The notes under the pieces were generated by a model. It was not told the origin of the DNA, did not search any database, and saw only the letters and a program-made list of their open reading frames with translations. A stretch of 64,000 nt of DNA from Microbacterium sp. cf046 (GTDB taxonomy: Bacteria > Actinomycetota > Actinomycetes > Actinomycetales > Microbacteriaceae): positions 62,001-126,000 of the forward strand of contig NZ_FOZJ01000003.1 in assembly GCF_900114345.1 (NCBI RefSeq), given 5' to 3'. This document shows, piece by piece, positions 53,329-62,539 of this stretch (position 1 is the stretch's first letter; each line of letters starts with the position of its first letter). The position numbers and the translations under genes are program-made.

Positions 53329-53919
53329 TCAGGCCGACAGGCCGCGCCACACGAACGAGATCGTCGCGTGCGCGGCATCCTGCCACGGCACGCCGTTCAG
53401 CAGATCGTCCGTCGCGAGCGTCGCAACCCCGTGCACGGCGGCGAAGGCCACGAGCGCCTGCTCCTCCGCTGATCCCGGCCGGATCTCGCCGGCCTCCTGG
53501 CCCGTCTCGACCAGAGCGACCAGCGCCGCCATGCTGACGTGGCTCAGCCCGACGAGCTCTGCGGACGCATCGGGGTGATGCTTCGCGGTGTACATCACGC
53601 TCAGGATCGCGGGGTGGGCGACCGCGAAGCCGACATACGCACCCCCGGCCGAGCCGAACCGCTCGGAGAACGAGCCCGGTTCGGCGGCGGCATCCGCAAG
53701 CGCGCTGTTCAGACGCACGAAGCCCTCGATGGCGATCGCGTCCAGGAGCGCCTGCTTGTCGCGGAAGTGGCGAGCCGAGGCGCCGTGGCTGACGCCGACG
53801 TCGCGGGCGAGCTGTCGGAGCGACAGCGAGTCGGCGCCGTCGGCATCGACGACCTCCCACGCGCGCTCGAGCAGTGCGGAGCGCAGATTGCCGTGGTGGT
53901 ATGCGCGCTCGGATGTCAC
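53329..53919 (-). CDS. TetR-family transcriptional regulator
   Basis: A 196-residue regulator. The N-terminal HTH is at about 8-55 ('YHHGNLRSALLERAWEVVDADGADSLSLRQLARDVGVSHGASARHFRDKQALL'), then a helical ligand domain. It is divergent from an SDR with which it shares a promoter region carrying a 28-bp inverted repeat. It probably represses the SDR and itself; the inducer is unknown. Confidence 0.85.
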   Translation of the reverse strand: MTSERAYHHGNLRSALLERAWEVVDADGADSLSLRQLARDVGVSHGASARHFRDKQALLDAIAIEGFVRLNSALADAAAEPGSFSERFGSAGGAYVGFAVAHPAILSVMYTAKHHPDASAELVGLSHVSMAALVALVETGQEAGEIRPGSAEEQALVAFAAVHGVATLATDDLLNGVPWQDAAHATISFVWRGLSA

Positions 53920-53936
53920 CCGCTCAGGCTAGCGCA

Positions 53937-53974
53937 GTGTTGGCATTGACAACAATGCTGTCACTGTCTACATT
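53937..53974. promoter_or_regulatory. TetR operator overlapping a leaderless SDR promoter
   Basis: Inverted repeat GTGTTGGCATTG-N4-CAATGCTGTCAC (53937-53964; 9 of 12 positions pair). The promoter TTGACA (53946-53951), 17-base spacer, TACATT (53969-53974) ends six bases before the SDR ATG. The operator covers the -35. Confidence 0.75.
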
Positions 53975-53980
53975 AGATGC

Positions 53981-54766
53981 ATGACCAGGACGTATCGCGG
54001 CACCACCGCACTCATCACCGGCGCGAGCGCCGGACTCGGCATGGAGTTCGCCTCCCAGTTCGCGGCCCGCGGCGCTGATGTCGTGCTCGTCGCGCGGCGC
54101 GAGGATCGACTGGTCGCCCTCGCCGAACGTCTCGAGCGCGAGTACGCCATCACCGCGACTGTGATCGCGATGGACCTCGCCGGGCCGGATGCCGCCACCG
54201 AGCTGCGTCGTGAACTCGACACCCGCGGCATCCGCGTCCAGACGCTGGTGAACAACGCAGGGTTCGGCATGAAGGGCGGCTTCGCAGAAGCGGATGCCGC
54301 GCGCATCGGCGAGATGGTCCAGCTCAACGTCTCGGCGCTCGTCGCCATCACGCGCGAGTTCCTGCCCGACCTCGTCGCCGACGGCCGCGGAGCGCTGGTG
54401 AGTGTGGCAAGCACCGGCGCCTACCAGCCGTGCCCGAACATGGCCGTCTACGGAGCGACCAAGGCCTTCGTGCTGAGCTTCACCGAGGCGCTCGCGTACG
54501 AGACGAAGGATTCGGGGCTCGGCGTGCTCGCCCTCAGCCCCGGCGCGACGCGCACCGAGTTCTTCGATGTCGTCGGCACTGCGGATGCCGCCGTCGGACG
54601 CTTCCAGACGCCCGAGCAGGTCGTGCGCCTCGCGCTGCGCGAGCTGGACCGGCACGACACGCCCCCGAGCATCGTCTCGGGGAGGGCGAACGCGATCAGC
54701 GCCGCCCTCGTCGGTCTGATCCCGCGGCGCATGGCCCTCGCGATCAGCGGTCGGGTGCTCGCCTGA
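53981..54766 (+). CDS. Short-chain dehydrogenase/reductase
   Basis: A 261-residue SDR of the long-chain 3-ketoacyl reductase/DltE-like group: cofactor motif TGASAGLG, 'VLVARREDRL' (Arg after strand 2, so NADP), 'LVNNAGFG', Ser in 'SVASTGAY' and Y-x-x-x-K in 'VYGATKAF'. Leaderless from a consensus promoter and under the divergent TetR. Probably reduces a carbonyl compound in detoxification. Confidence 0.85.
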   Translation: MTRTYRGTTALITGASAGLGMEFASQFAARGADVVLVARREDRLVALAERLEREYAITATVIAMDLAGPDAATELRRELDTRGIRVQTLVNNAGFGMKGGFAEADAARIGEMVQLNVSALVAITREFLPDLVADGRGALVSVASTGAYQPCPNMAVYGATKAFVLSFTEALAYETKDSGLGVLALSPGATRTEFFDVVGTADAAVGRFQTPEQVVRLALRELDRHDTPPSIVSGRANAISAALVGLIPRRMALAISGRVLA

Positions 54767-54769
54767 GGC

Positions 54770-55339
54770 TCACGCCTCCTTCGCCGCGGCCTTCATCGCG
54801 CGCTTGTGCTCGCGCACCCGGGTGAGCGACTCCGGCGACACGATGTCGGCGACCGAGCGGAACGACCCCTCCTCGCCGTACCCGCCGGCAGCCTCGCGCC
54901 ATCCCGCGCCCGTGTAGCCGTACTGCTTGCCGAGCAGCGCGAGGAAGATCCGCGCCTTCTGCTCTCCGAATCCGGGCAGCGCCTTCAGGCGCTTCAGCAC
55001 GGTCGCGCCGTCCGGGTCGCCCTGCGTCCAGATGGCGGCGGCATCCCCTCCCCAGTCCTGCTCGATCGCCGCGCACAGCGACTGCACGCGAGCCGCCATC
55101 GATCCCGGGAAGCGGTGCACGGCCGGCGTCCGCTTGAACACCTCGACGAGTGCGTCCGGGTCGTACGCGGCCAGCGTCGCGGCATCCACAGCCCCCACTC
55201 GCTCTTGGATCTTCAGCGGACCGGAGAACGCGGTCTCCATCGCGACCTGCTGATCCAGCAGCATTCCGATCAGCAGGGCGAGCGGGTCGTCGGTCAGCAG
55301 TCGGTCGGCGGCATCGTCACCCGTGATGTTGAGCGTCAT
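54770..55339 (-). CDS. HhH-GPD base-excision DNA repair protein
   Basis: A 189-residue protein; start ATG 55339 (MTLNITGDDAAD), since the upstream frame has no family match. The helix-hairpin-helix is 'LKALPGFGEQKARIFLALLGKQ' with Gly-rich turn, preceded by 'ALLIGMLLDQQVAMETAFSGP'. It belongs to the short actinobacterial HhH-GPD group. It lacks the four-Cys iron-sulfur cluster of EndoIII/MutY. It probably removes damaged bases. Its 3' end is three bases from the end of the SDR. Confidence 0.85.
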   Translation of the reverse strand: MTLNITGDDAADRLLTDDPLALLIGMLLDQQVAMETAFSGPLKIQERVGAVDAATLAAYDPDALVEVFKRTPAVHRFPGSMAARVQSLCAAIEQDWGGDAAAIWTQGDPDGATVLKRLKALPGFGEQKARIFLALLGKQYGYTGAGWREAAGGYGEEGSFRSVADIVSPESLTRVREHKRAMKAAAKEA

Positions 55340-55464
55340 GCGGCCAGTCTCGCACCGCCCGGGGCGGCGCGGCCAGGTGCCGAGGCCTTCGACCAAGGCG
55401 TCGATTAGGTTGAAGGGAGCGCGATGCGAGCGCTCTCGCCCGAAGACCCACGGAGGACGATCAC

Positions 55465-57837
55465 ATGGCCCACGCTCGCGCGCTGTCGACGGCACGCCTG
55501 CTGCGTGCCCGCGCGAGCGCCCGCCGCGGCCTGCTGGCGAGCGCGACGGCCACGGTGTCGGTCGCGGTCGCAACGGTGGTCGCCCTGCTCGCCTGGCTGA
55601 CGGCGGAGGTCGGCAGGGCGGGGGATGCGGCGCCTCCAGGAGTCCCCGAGGACGAGGTGGCCGCGCAGGTCGCCGATGGGGTGATCGCCCTCGTCTCGGC
55701 TGCGCCCGCGCTCATTCTCCTGGTCGTGATCCTCGCCGGGACCGCGGCCGCCCTGCTCGGCCGCCTGCTCGCGGCTGCGCGGGAGCAGGAGACGGCGAAC
55801 GTGCGCGCTCGCGGTCTGTCGCGTCGGCAGGCGACCGTGGCGAACGCGGTGGAGTCGGCCGCGGCGTCATCCGTCGGCGCGATCGGCGGACTCGCGCTCG
55901 CGGCGATCGTGCTCGCCGTCACCGGGGCACCGCAGTGGCCGCTCACGCTCGTTTCGCTGTGGTGGGTGGCGGCGGTGACCGCCCTCGTTCTGGCGATCGT
56001 CCTGGTGGTCGCGGCGCGACCGCGTGCTGAGACGCGGCCGCGGGGAGCCCGCGCGACCACGGCCGCCGGCGTGGTGATCGTTCTGCTCGCGGCGGCGTTC
56101 GTGCTCTGGCAGCTCCGGCTCGCCCGGCCGACCGGGTTCGATCCGATCGCCGCCCTCGCGCCGACGGTCGTCCTCCTGGCCGGCGCGCTCGTGGTCCTCG
56201 CGGTCTTCGGCGCGGCATCGGCAGCGTGGGCGATTGGGGCCGCCGCCCGCCCCCCGTTCGTGCCGGCGTATCCGGCCCGGCAGGTGGCGCGCCGCCTGCC
56301 CGTGTACGCGGTCGCAGTGCTGCTGGTCGGCCTCACCGTCGCGCAAGCGGTGTTCGCCTCCGCCTACAGCTCGACCTGGACCGCGATGGCCACCGACTCC
56401 GCCGCACTCCGCGTCGGCGCAGATCTGCGTGTCGACCTCGAGCCCGCTGAGGCGACGCCCGCGATCATCGCCGACGCGGCGGCGATCGAGGGAGTGGATG
56501 CCGCCGCCCCCGCGCTGGTCGTGCCGGTCGAGATCGGCAGCACGGATGCACAGCTGGTCTCGGTGCCGACGGCCGCGATCGGCACGGTCGTCTCCTCGGC
56601 GGGCGGGATCGTCGACCTCGACGCGCTCAGCGCGGCTGTGCAGCCCGCTGACGGCAGCGTCGCATCGGAGCCGCTCGCCCTCGGAGCGGACGCGACGGGA
56701 CTGCGCATCACGGCATCGATCGACGCGACTCGTGCGAATGCGGCGAGCTCGGTGGTGATCGTCGCGACCGTGCTCGACGCGACTGGAGCGGCGGCCCAGC
56801 TCCGGCTCGAAGGTCCGGTCGTCGAGCAGGACGACGGGACGGCGACGCTCACCGGGGAAGCGGGCCTTCCCGCCGGGACCGCGCCGTGGCGGCTGCTGGC
56901 GGTCACGGCATCCATCCCCGCAAATTTCGCGACCGCGAGCGTGCTGGTCGGCATCGTCGCGGCCGAGGCGATCGGCGGCGACCCCCTCCCGCTCGACGGC
57001 GAGGTCGCCCTCGACGAGAACGCCCGTGAACAGGTGGCGTGGCTCGCGGATGCCGATCCCGAAGCCGCCGAGCCCGCCGCGGTCCGCGCGGTCATCGGCT
57101 CCGCCCTCGCGACCCGGCTCGGGCTCGAAGTCGGCGATGCGTTCGAGTTCCGCTACGCCGGCACCGGCCGTCGCGGCGAGTTCGCGGTCGCCGACATCGT
57201 GCCGGCGATCCCCGGCGCCGCGACGGCGCTGGCCGTGTTCGCACCGCTCGAGGTCCTCCAGGTGTCGATGCTGCAGCGGGGAACATCCATCGTTCCGCCC
57301 GCCTCCCTGTGGGCGTCGGGCGATCCGTCGGCCGACGCGGCGCTCAGCGCGGCCCTCGACGATCGGCCGGTCGAGACGTCGTCGCCCGGCGTCACCGCGA
57401 CGATCGTCGGGGCGCTCGTTCCGGGGTGGTGGATCGCGACGGCGGGCTCGGCAGTGCTCTCGCTCATCGCGGCGTTCGCGATCGTGCAGACCCTCGCCCT
57501 CGCCCGTCGGCGCGAACTCGGCGTCCTGCGCGCCCTCGGCGTCGCGCCGGCGGCGCAGGCTCGGATGCGCGCCGCCGAGCTTGCCGGCGTGCTGGGTTCA
57601 TCCGTCGCGCTGGGCGCGCTGGCGGGCCTGCTGGTCGCGTGGCTGCTGGTGCCCGAACTCGTCCGCGCGGTCACCCCCGGCATCCTTCCCCTCGGCACTC
57701 CGGTCACATTCGCCTGGCCGGGCCCGGTCGTGGCCATCGGCTTTCTCGTGATCGGCCTCGCTGCGATCGTCGTCGCCGCCGCGGCAAGTGTGCGCCGGGC
57801 GGCCGGCGATTCGACGGTGGGGGAGGACGCGCGATGA
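55465..57837 (+). CDS. FtsX-like ABC transporter permease
   Basis: A 790-residue membrane protein. An N-terminal helix, then membrane helices and a large extracellular Ala/Val-rich domain (about 285-640), followed by the C-terminal FtsX/MacB-type permease with four helices ('LSLIAAFAIVQTLALARRRELGVLRALGVAPAAQARMRAAEL'). A GGAGGA ribosome site precedes the ATG; TAGGTT at 55406-55411 is a likely -10. First of a four-gene MacB-like system with two permeases and two ATPases. It probably exports or rearranges envelope lipids, peptides or antibiotics. Confidence 0.8.
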   Translation: MAHARALSTARLLRARASARRGLLASATATVSVAVATVVALLAWLTAEVGRAGDAAPPGVPEDEVAAQVADGVIALVSAAPALILLVVILAGTAAALLGRLLAAAREQETANVRARGLSRRQATVANAVESAAASSVGAIGGLALAAIVLAVTGAPQWPLTLVSLWWVAAVTALVLAIVLVVAARPRAETRPRGARATTAAGVVIVLLAAAFVLWQLRLARPTGFDPIAALAPTVVLLAGALVVLAVFGAASAAWAIGAAARPPFVPAYPARQVARRLPVYAVAVLLVGLTVAQAVFASAYSSTWTAMATDSAALRVGADLRVDLEPAEATPAIIADAAAIEGVDAAAPALVVPVEIGSTDAQLVSVPTAAIGTVVSSAGGIVDLDALSAAVQPADGSVASEPLALGADATGLRITASIDATRANAASSVVIVATVLDATGAAAQLRLEGPVVEQDDGTATLTGEAGLPAGTAPWRLLAVTASIPANFATASVLVGIVAAEAIGGDPLPLDGEVALDENAREQVAWLADADPEAAEPAAVRAVIGSALATRLGLEVGDAFEFRYAGTGRRGEFAVADIVPAIPGAATALAVFAPLEVLQVSMLQRGTSIVPPASLWASGDPSADAALSAALDDRPVETSSPGVTATIVGALVPGWWIATAGSAVLSLIAAFAIVQTLALARRRELGVLRALGVAPAAQARMRAAELAGVLGSSVALGALAGLLVAWLLVPELVRAVTPGILPLGTPVTFAWPGPVVAIGFLVIGLAAIVVAAAASVRRAAGDSTVGEDAR

Positions 57838-60551
57838 CCCGCCGTGTGACGACTCCCGCGCTGGTGGCCCACCACCTCCGCTCCCGGTCGGGCGGCGGCC
57901 TCACGGTCGCTGCGCTCGTGCTGGTGCTCTCGCTCCTGGCGACCGCTGCCCCGATCGCGCTCGGCGTGCTGGCCGATGCGGCGCTGCGCGACCGGCTCGC
58001 CTCGTTGGGCGCCCTCGATCGCGACGTCGAGTCGGCCACGGCCGGCTTCCCGCAGATCGGACCGGGTGACGCCGACCTCCCGCCAGCCACCCAGGAGGTG
58101 TGGGGTGGGTTCGTCGAGGCGGTCGAAGCGGTGCGCGCATCGGCCGAGCCCGCCCTCGAGGAGCTCCTCGCGCCGGCGCGGACGGTCGCGCTCGACAAGG
58201 ACAACGTCGTCGCCGAGGATCCGCGCACCCTCGCGCTGAGCCTCGCGTTCGATCCCGACGTCGACCGCCAGGTGCAGCTCGTCGACGGACGGATGCCGGA
58301 GCCGGCGACGCCCGTGCAGGACGACTCGGGTGCGGAGACCGGCGTGCGCATCGAGGTCGTGATGTCGGCGGCATCCGCTGAGCAGATGGCGTGGCCGATC
58401 GGCGAGTCGCGCACGATCGGCATCCCCGACTTCCCTGCCGACATGGTCCTGACCGGCACCTTCGACGCGATCGATCCGGCGGACGGCTACTGGCAGCACG
58501 TGCCGTCGGTGCTCGAGCCGAACATCTTCGACGACGGCAACGCCCCCAGGAAGGTCACCGGCACCGCCTACGCGAACGCGGCATCGCTGCCGTACGCGTC
58601 TGCGCTCCTGGGCACGCAGTCGACCCTGGTCTGGTACCCGCTCGACACCGCGCGGATCGATGCGGACTCGGCTGCCGAGACTGCCGCGGCCCTTCGCAAG
58701 TTCACGGCCGTGTCGCAGCCGGTGGGAACCTCGGCGGGCGGCATCGGGATCCTGAGCATCCGCTTCAGCGCCGACGTGACCGCGACGATCGAACTCGCGC
58801 TCGCCCAGGAGGCAGCGACCGCGGGAGTGATCGCGATGGTGATCGCCGGTCCGGTCGGCGTCGCCGCGGCCGTGCTCATCCTCGGCTGCCGGCTCATCCT
58901 CGAGCGGCGGAGACCGAGCCTCCGCCTCCTGTCGGCGCGCGGCTCGTCGACCGGGCAGCTGCGCGGGATGCTGGGGCTGGAGGGCGTCTTCGTCGGGATC
59001 GTGCCGGCCGTCCTGGGCGCGGCGATCGCGGCCGTCGGCGGGATGCTGCTGTTCGGCTCGTCGATCGGGGTCGTCTCCGTCGTCCCCGCGCTCATCATCG
59101 GCCTGGCTCCGCCGGTCATCCTCGCCGTGTTCGCGCCGTCGGCGGCGGAGCGGCAGGCGCGGGCCGACCTCGGGCGCCGCGGATCCCGATCGCGTGCGAT
59201 CACGGAGGGCGTCGTGCTCGTGCTGGCGGCCGCCGCCGTCGCCCTGCTGTTCCTGCGCGGCTACGGCGTGGGCGGGATCGACCCGCTGAGGGCGGCGACC
59301 CCGCTGCTGCTCGCGCTCGTCGCCTGCCTGGTGACCCTGCGCGTGTACCCGATTCCCCTGCGCTGGATCTTCACGCGTGCGCGCAGATCCGCCGGCATCA
59401 CCGACTTCCTCGGTTCGGCGCGGGCGCTGCGGGAGCCCTCGATCGGCCTCACCCCGGTGCTGGCCCTCGTCGTCGGCGTCTCGGTCGCCGTGTCGTCCGG
59501 AGTCCTGCTCTCCGCGCTGCAGGGCGGTGTCGCCGAGGCGGCCCAGGCTCAGATCGGCGCGGACATGCGCGTCACAGGAGGATCGTTCACGCTCGAGCAG
59601 CTCGACCAGGTGCGCGCCATCGACGGCGTCGCCGCCGCGACCGGGATCTCGGGCGCCGAGAACGCGTCGCTGGACGTGAACGGCGTGAAGCGCGCCACCT
59701 CGGTCTTCGTCGTCGATGCCGCCGACCTGCGTGCCGTCCAGGGCGACGGACCGGGGATGCTGCCGCCGGGCGCCTCGCTCGAGCCGACCGACGGTCCGAT
59801 GCCGATCGCGGTCGCCGCAGCGACCGCCGAGTTCATCGACGGCTCCGATGAGATCCGTGTCAACGCCGTCGACGCGCGGGTCGCGGGCGTCTCGACCGGT
59901 CCGAGTCCGATCGGGAGCCGCGAGAACTGGGTGGCGATCGACTCGTCCTACGCCGAGGACGTCCTCGGCCGCGATCCGTCCGACCGCACCCTCCTGCTGA
60001 GCCTCGACGGAACCGCGGCGGCCCCCGATGTGGAGGCATCGCTGCGGACCCTGCTCGGCTCCGGCATCCGCGTCGACACACCCGACGAGATCCGGGCCGG
60101 CATCGAATCCGGCCCCGCCGTCCAGGGGGTGCGGTACGCCCTGCTGGCCGCGACGGCGGTCGCGGCGCTGCTGAGTGCGCTCGCGATCGTGATGACGCTC
60201 ACCCTCGCCGCCGGGCCGAGGGCGCGGGTGCTCGCACTGCTGCGCACCCTCGGTGCGCGCCCCCGCATCGGCACCTCGCTCGCGCTGTGGGAGGTCGGGC
60301 CGCCGGCGATCGCGGCCGTGATCGCCGGAACCGTCTTCGGCGCGCTGGTGCCCCTGGTCGTGCTCGCGGGAGTCGACCTGCGCTCGTTCACCGGTTCGAC
60401 GATCCAGCCCGGCTACCGGGTGGATGCCGCGACCCTCGCGCTCACCCTGGGCGGATTCGTCCTGCTCGCGGTGCTGCTGACCGCGATCGCCCTGCTCGTT
60501 TCACGGCGCGTGCGCGCCGCGAGCGCGCTGCGCACCGTGGAGGAAGGATAG
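57834..60551 (+). CDS. FtsX-like ABC transporter permease
   Basis: A 905-residue permease starting at an ATG overlapping the previous stop. One N-terminal helix, an extracellular region to about 320, a four-helix block ('VIAMVIAGPVGVAAAVLILGCRLILERRRPSLRLLSARG'), a second extracellular domain (about 575-740), and a final FtsX block ('LLSALAIVMTLTLAAGPRARVLALLRTLGARPRIG'). The two FtsX blocks make it a double-FtsX protein, like YtrF/SalY-type permeases. Partner of the preceding gene. Confidence 0.85.
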   Translation: MTRRVTTPALVAHHLRSRSGGGLTVAALVLVLSLLATAAPIALGVLADAALRDRLASLGALDRDVESATAGFPQIGPGDADLPPATQEVWGGFVEAVEAVRASAEPALEELLAPARTVALDKDNVVAEDPRTLALSLAFDPDVDRQVQLVDGRMPEPATPVQDDSGAETGVRIEVVMSAASAEQMAWPIGESRTIGIPDFPADMVLTGTFDAIDPADGYWQHVPSVLEPNIFDDGNAPRKVTGTAYANAASLPYASALLGTQSTLVWYPLDTARIDADSAAETAAALRKFTAVSQPVGTSAGGIGILSIRFSADVTATIELALAQEAATAGVIAMVIAGPVGVAAAVLILGCRLILERRRPSLRLLSARGSSTGQLRGMLGLEGVFVGIVPAVLGAAIAAVGGMLLFGSSIGVVSVVPALIIGLAPPVILAVFAPSAAERQARADLGRRGSRSRAITEGVVLVLAAAAVALLFLRGYGVGGIDPLRAATPLLLALVACLVTLRVYPIPLRWIFTRARRSAGITDFLGSARALREPSIGLTPVLALVVGVSVAVSSGVLLSALQGGVAEAAQAQIGADMRVTGGSFTLEQLDQVRAIDGVAAATGISGAENASLDVNGVKRATSVFVVDAADLRAVQGDGPGMLPPGASLEPTDGPMPIAVAAATAEFIDGSDEIRVNAVDARVAGVSTGPSPIGSRENWVAIDSSYAEDVLGRDPSDRTLLLSLDGTAAAPDVEASLRTLLGSGIRVDTPDEIRAGIESGPAVQGVRYALLAATAVAALLSALAIVMTLTLAAGPRARVLALLRTLGARPRIGTSLALWEVGPPAIAAVIAGTVFGALVPLVVLAGVDLRSFTGSTIQPGYRVDAATLALTLGGFVLLAVLLTAIALLVSRRVRAASALRTVEEG

Positions 60552-60555
60552 GACC

Positions 60556-61587
60556 ATGGCAACAGCCGTTCTCGGCCCCGACTCAGGAGCCGACATCCTG
60601 TGCGTGGATCTCGTGCGCATCTTCAAGGTCGTCGCCAGCGGCGGCCAGGGTGTCGAGGTGCAGGCCCTTCAAGGGCTCAACCTGCGCATCGACCCCGGCG
60701 AGCTCGTCGCGGTGATCGGCGCTTCGGGGTCGGGCAAGTCGACGCTCCTGTCGATCCTCTCGAGTCTCGACCAGCCCACCGCCGGGGTCGCGTGGGTCGC
60801 CGGCCGCGACCTCCTCACGATGAAGGAGAAGGAGCGCGTGGCGTTCCGCCGCCGCAGTGTCGGATTCGTCTGGCAGCAGACCTCGCGCAACCTCCTGCCG
60901 TACCTGACCGCGAGCGAGAACGTCGCCGCTGCGCTCGCGATCACCGGTGCGCCCAAAGGCGCTGCCGCGCGACGGGCACGTGTCACCGAGCTGCTCGACC
61001 TGCTCGAGGTCTCGCACTGCGCCGAGCGGCGCCCGGCCGAGATGTCGGGCGGCGAGCAGCAGCGCGTCGCGATCGCCGTCGGCATCGCCAACAGCCCGCG
61101 GGTGCTCCTGGCCGACGAGCCGACCGGCGAACTCGACGACACGACCAGTGCGCACGTGCTCGAGGCGATGCGGTCGGTCAACCGCGAGCTCGGCGTCACC
61201 ACGCTGATCGTGACCCACGACCCGAGCGTCTCGGAGCACGTCGCGCGCACCGTGCAGATCCGCGACGGGCGCACCTCGACCGAGGTGCTGCGCTCGACCC
61301 GGCTCGACGAGCACGGCGCCGAGCAGCACGTCGCGGAGGAGTACGCGGTCGTCGACCGCGTCGGCCGGCTCCAGCTGCCCGACGAGTTCGTGACCGCGCT
61401 CGACCTGCACGAGCGCGTGCGTCTCGCACTCGAGCCCGATCACGTCGGGGTGTGGCCGGGCCGGTCCGCGGATGCCGCGTCACCTGCCGAACCGGCCCAT
61501 GCGTCGCCCCGGGCCGCCGATTCCTCGCCTCCGCAGGTCGACCTGAGCGCGGATCGACGGGAGACCGGCGAGGATGGGACATCATGA
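60556..61587 (+). CDS. ABC transporter ATP-binding protein with AbrB-like tail
   Basis: A 343-residue MacB-type ATPase: Walker A GASGSGKS, 'FVWQQTSRNLLPYLTA' (Q-loop), signature MSGGEQQR, Walker B 'VLLADEPTGELD' and H-loop 'VTHD'. After the ATPase, residues 265-300 ('VDRVGRLQLPDEFVTALDLHERVRLALEPDHV') resemble an AbrB/SpoVT swapped-hairpin, followed by a Pro/Ala-rich tail. The start has GGAAGGATA upstream. It ends overlapping the next ATPase (ATGA). Confidence 0.85.
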   Translation: MATAVLGPDSGADILCVDLVRIFKVVASGGQGVEVQALQGLNLRIDPGELVAVIGASGSGKSTLLSILSSLDQPTAGVAWVAGRDLLTMKEKERVAFRRRSVGFVWQQTSRNLLPYLTASENVAAALAITGAPKGAAARRARVTELLDLLEVSHCAERRPAEMSGGEQQRVAIAVGIANSPRVLLADEPTGELDDTTSAHVLEAMRSVNRELGVTTLIVTHDPSVSEHVARTVQIRDGRTSTEVLRSTRLDEHGAEQHVAEEYAVVDRVGRLQLPDEFVTALDLHERVRLALEPDHVGVWPGRSADAASPAEPAHASPRAADSSPPQVDLSADRRETGEDGTS

Positions 61588-62435
61588 CGGCCTTGCGAGC
61601 AGAGAAGCTCACCCGCACGTTCTCATCGTCGGCGGGCGACGTGCACGCGTGCGTCGACATCGACATCGAGGTGCACCCGGGTGAGCTCGTCGTCGTGCGC
61701 GGCGCATCCGGCGCCGGCAAGACCACGCTCCTGAACCTGCTCGGAGTTCTGGATCGCCCCACCTCCGGCCGGGTGTGGATCGGCGACGTCGAAGCGACCT
61801 CGCTCGACGAGGAGGCGCTTGCGCGGCTGCGGCGCGAGCAGCTGGGCTTCGTGTTCCAGTCGTTCGGACTCATCCCGGTGCTGTCGGCGGCGGAGAACGT
61901 CGAGCTGCCTCTCCGCATCGCCCGCACGGCTCCGGCCGAGCGCGACGAGCGCGTCGCCGAGGCGCTGCGCCTCGTCGGGCTCGCCGATCACGCCGCCCAG
62001 CGCCCGGGTGAGCTCTCCGGCGGCCAGCAGCAGCGCGTCGGCATCGCCCGCGCGATCGTGGCCCGCCCGCAGGTGCTCATCGCCGACGAGCCCACCGGTC
62101 AGCTCGATTCCCGAACGGCCGCAACGGTCATGGACCTCATCGGCGAGCTCGTGCACACCCAGGGGATCGCGGCCGTCGTCTCCACCCACGATCCGCTGCT
62201 GGTGCAGCGCGCCGACCGGGTGATCGAGCTGCACGACGGGCGGATCACGTCGGAGTCGACCGGGGCTGCCGCCTCGGCATCCGACCCCGCGGCCGACGAC
62301 CCGTCGGCTCCCGTGGCCGGCCCGGAGGTATCCCGCGACGGCGAGGGCGCGGCATCCGCCTTCGAACCGGCTCCGGCCGACCCCGACCGCCCCCGCACTC
62401 GCGCCGAGGCTCGGGCTCAGCGACCCGCCCCCTGA
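61584..62435 (+). CDS. ABC transporter ATP-binding protein, LolD/MacB type
   Basis: A 283-residue ATPase: Walker A GASGAGKT, '[22 protein letters not shown]', signature LSGGQQQR, Walker B '[12 protein letters not shown]' and H-loop 'VSTHD'. The C-terminal 60 residues are Ala/Pro/Asp-rich and probably disordered. Last gene of the FtsX operon. With the previous ATPase it could form a heterodimer or serve one permease each. Confidence 0.9.
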   Translation: MTALRAEKLTRTFSSSAGDVHACVDIDIEVHPGELVVVRGASGAGKTTLLNLLGVLDRPTSGRVWIGDVEATSLDEEALARLRREQLGFVFQSFGLIPVLSAAENVELPLRIARTAPAERDERVAEALRLVGLADHAAQRPGELSGGQQQRVGIARAIVARPQVLIADEPTGQLDSRTAATVMDLIGELVHTQGIAAVVSTHDPLLVQRADRVIELHDGRITSESTGAAASASDPAADDPSAPVAGPEVSRDGEGAASAFEPAPADPDRPRTRAEARAQRPAP

Positions 62436-62439
62436 CCGC

Positions 62440-62504
62440 GAGACTGCATCCGGGAGCCGCGACGGCGGGGTGACCCCGACGTCTCGAGCACCCGTTGCAG
62501 TCTC
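62440..62504. terminator. Inverted repeat after the ABC operon
   Basis: Arms GAGACTGCA (62440-62448) and TGCAGTCTC (62496-62504) pair exactly around a GC-rich loop that itself folds (GGGG-TGA-CCCC). Likely terminator of the ABC operon, five bases after its stop. Confidence 0.5.
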
Positions 62505-62539
62505 CCGGCCGACCGGCGTCGCGATGCCAGGATGGGTGG

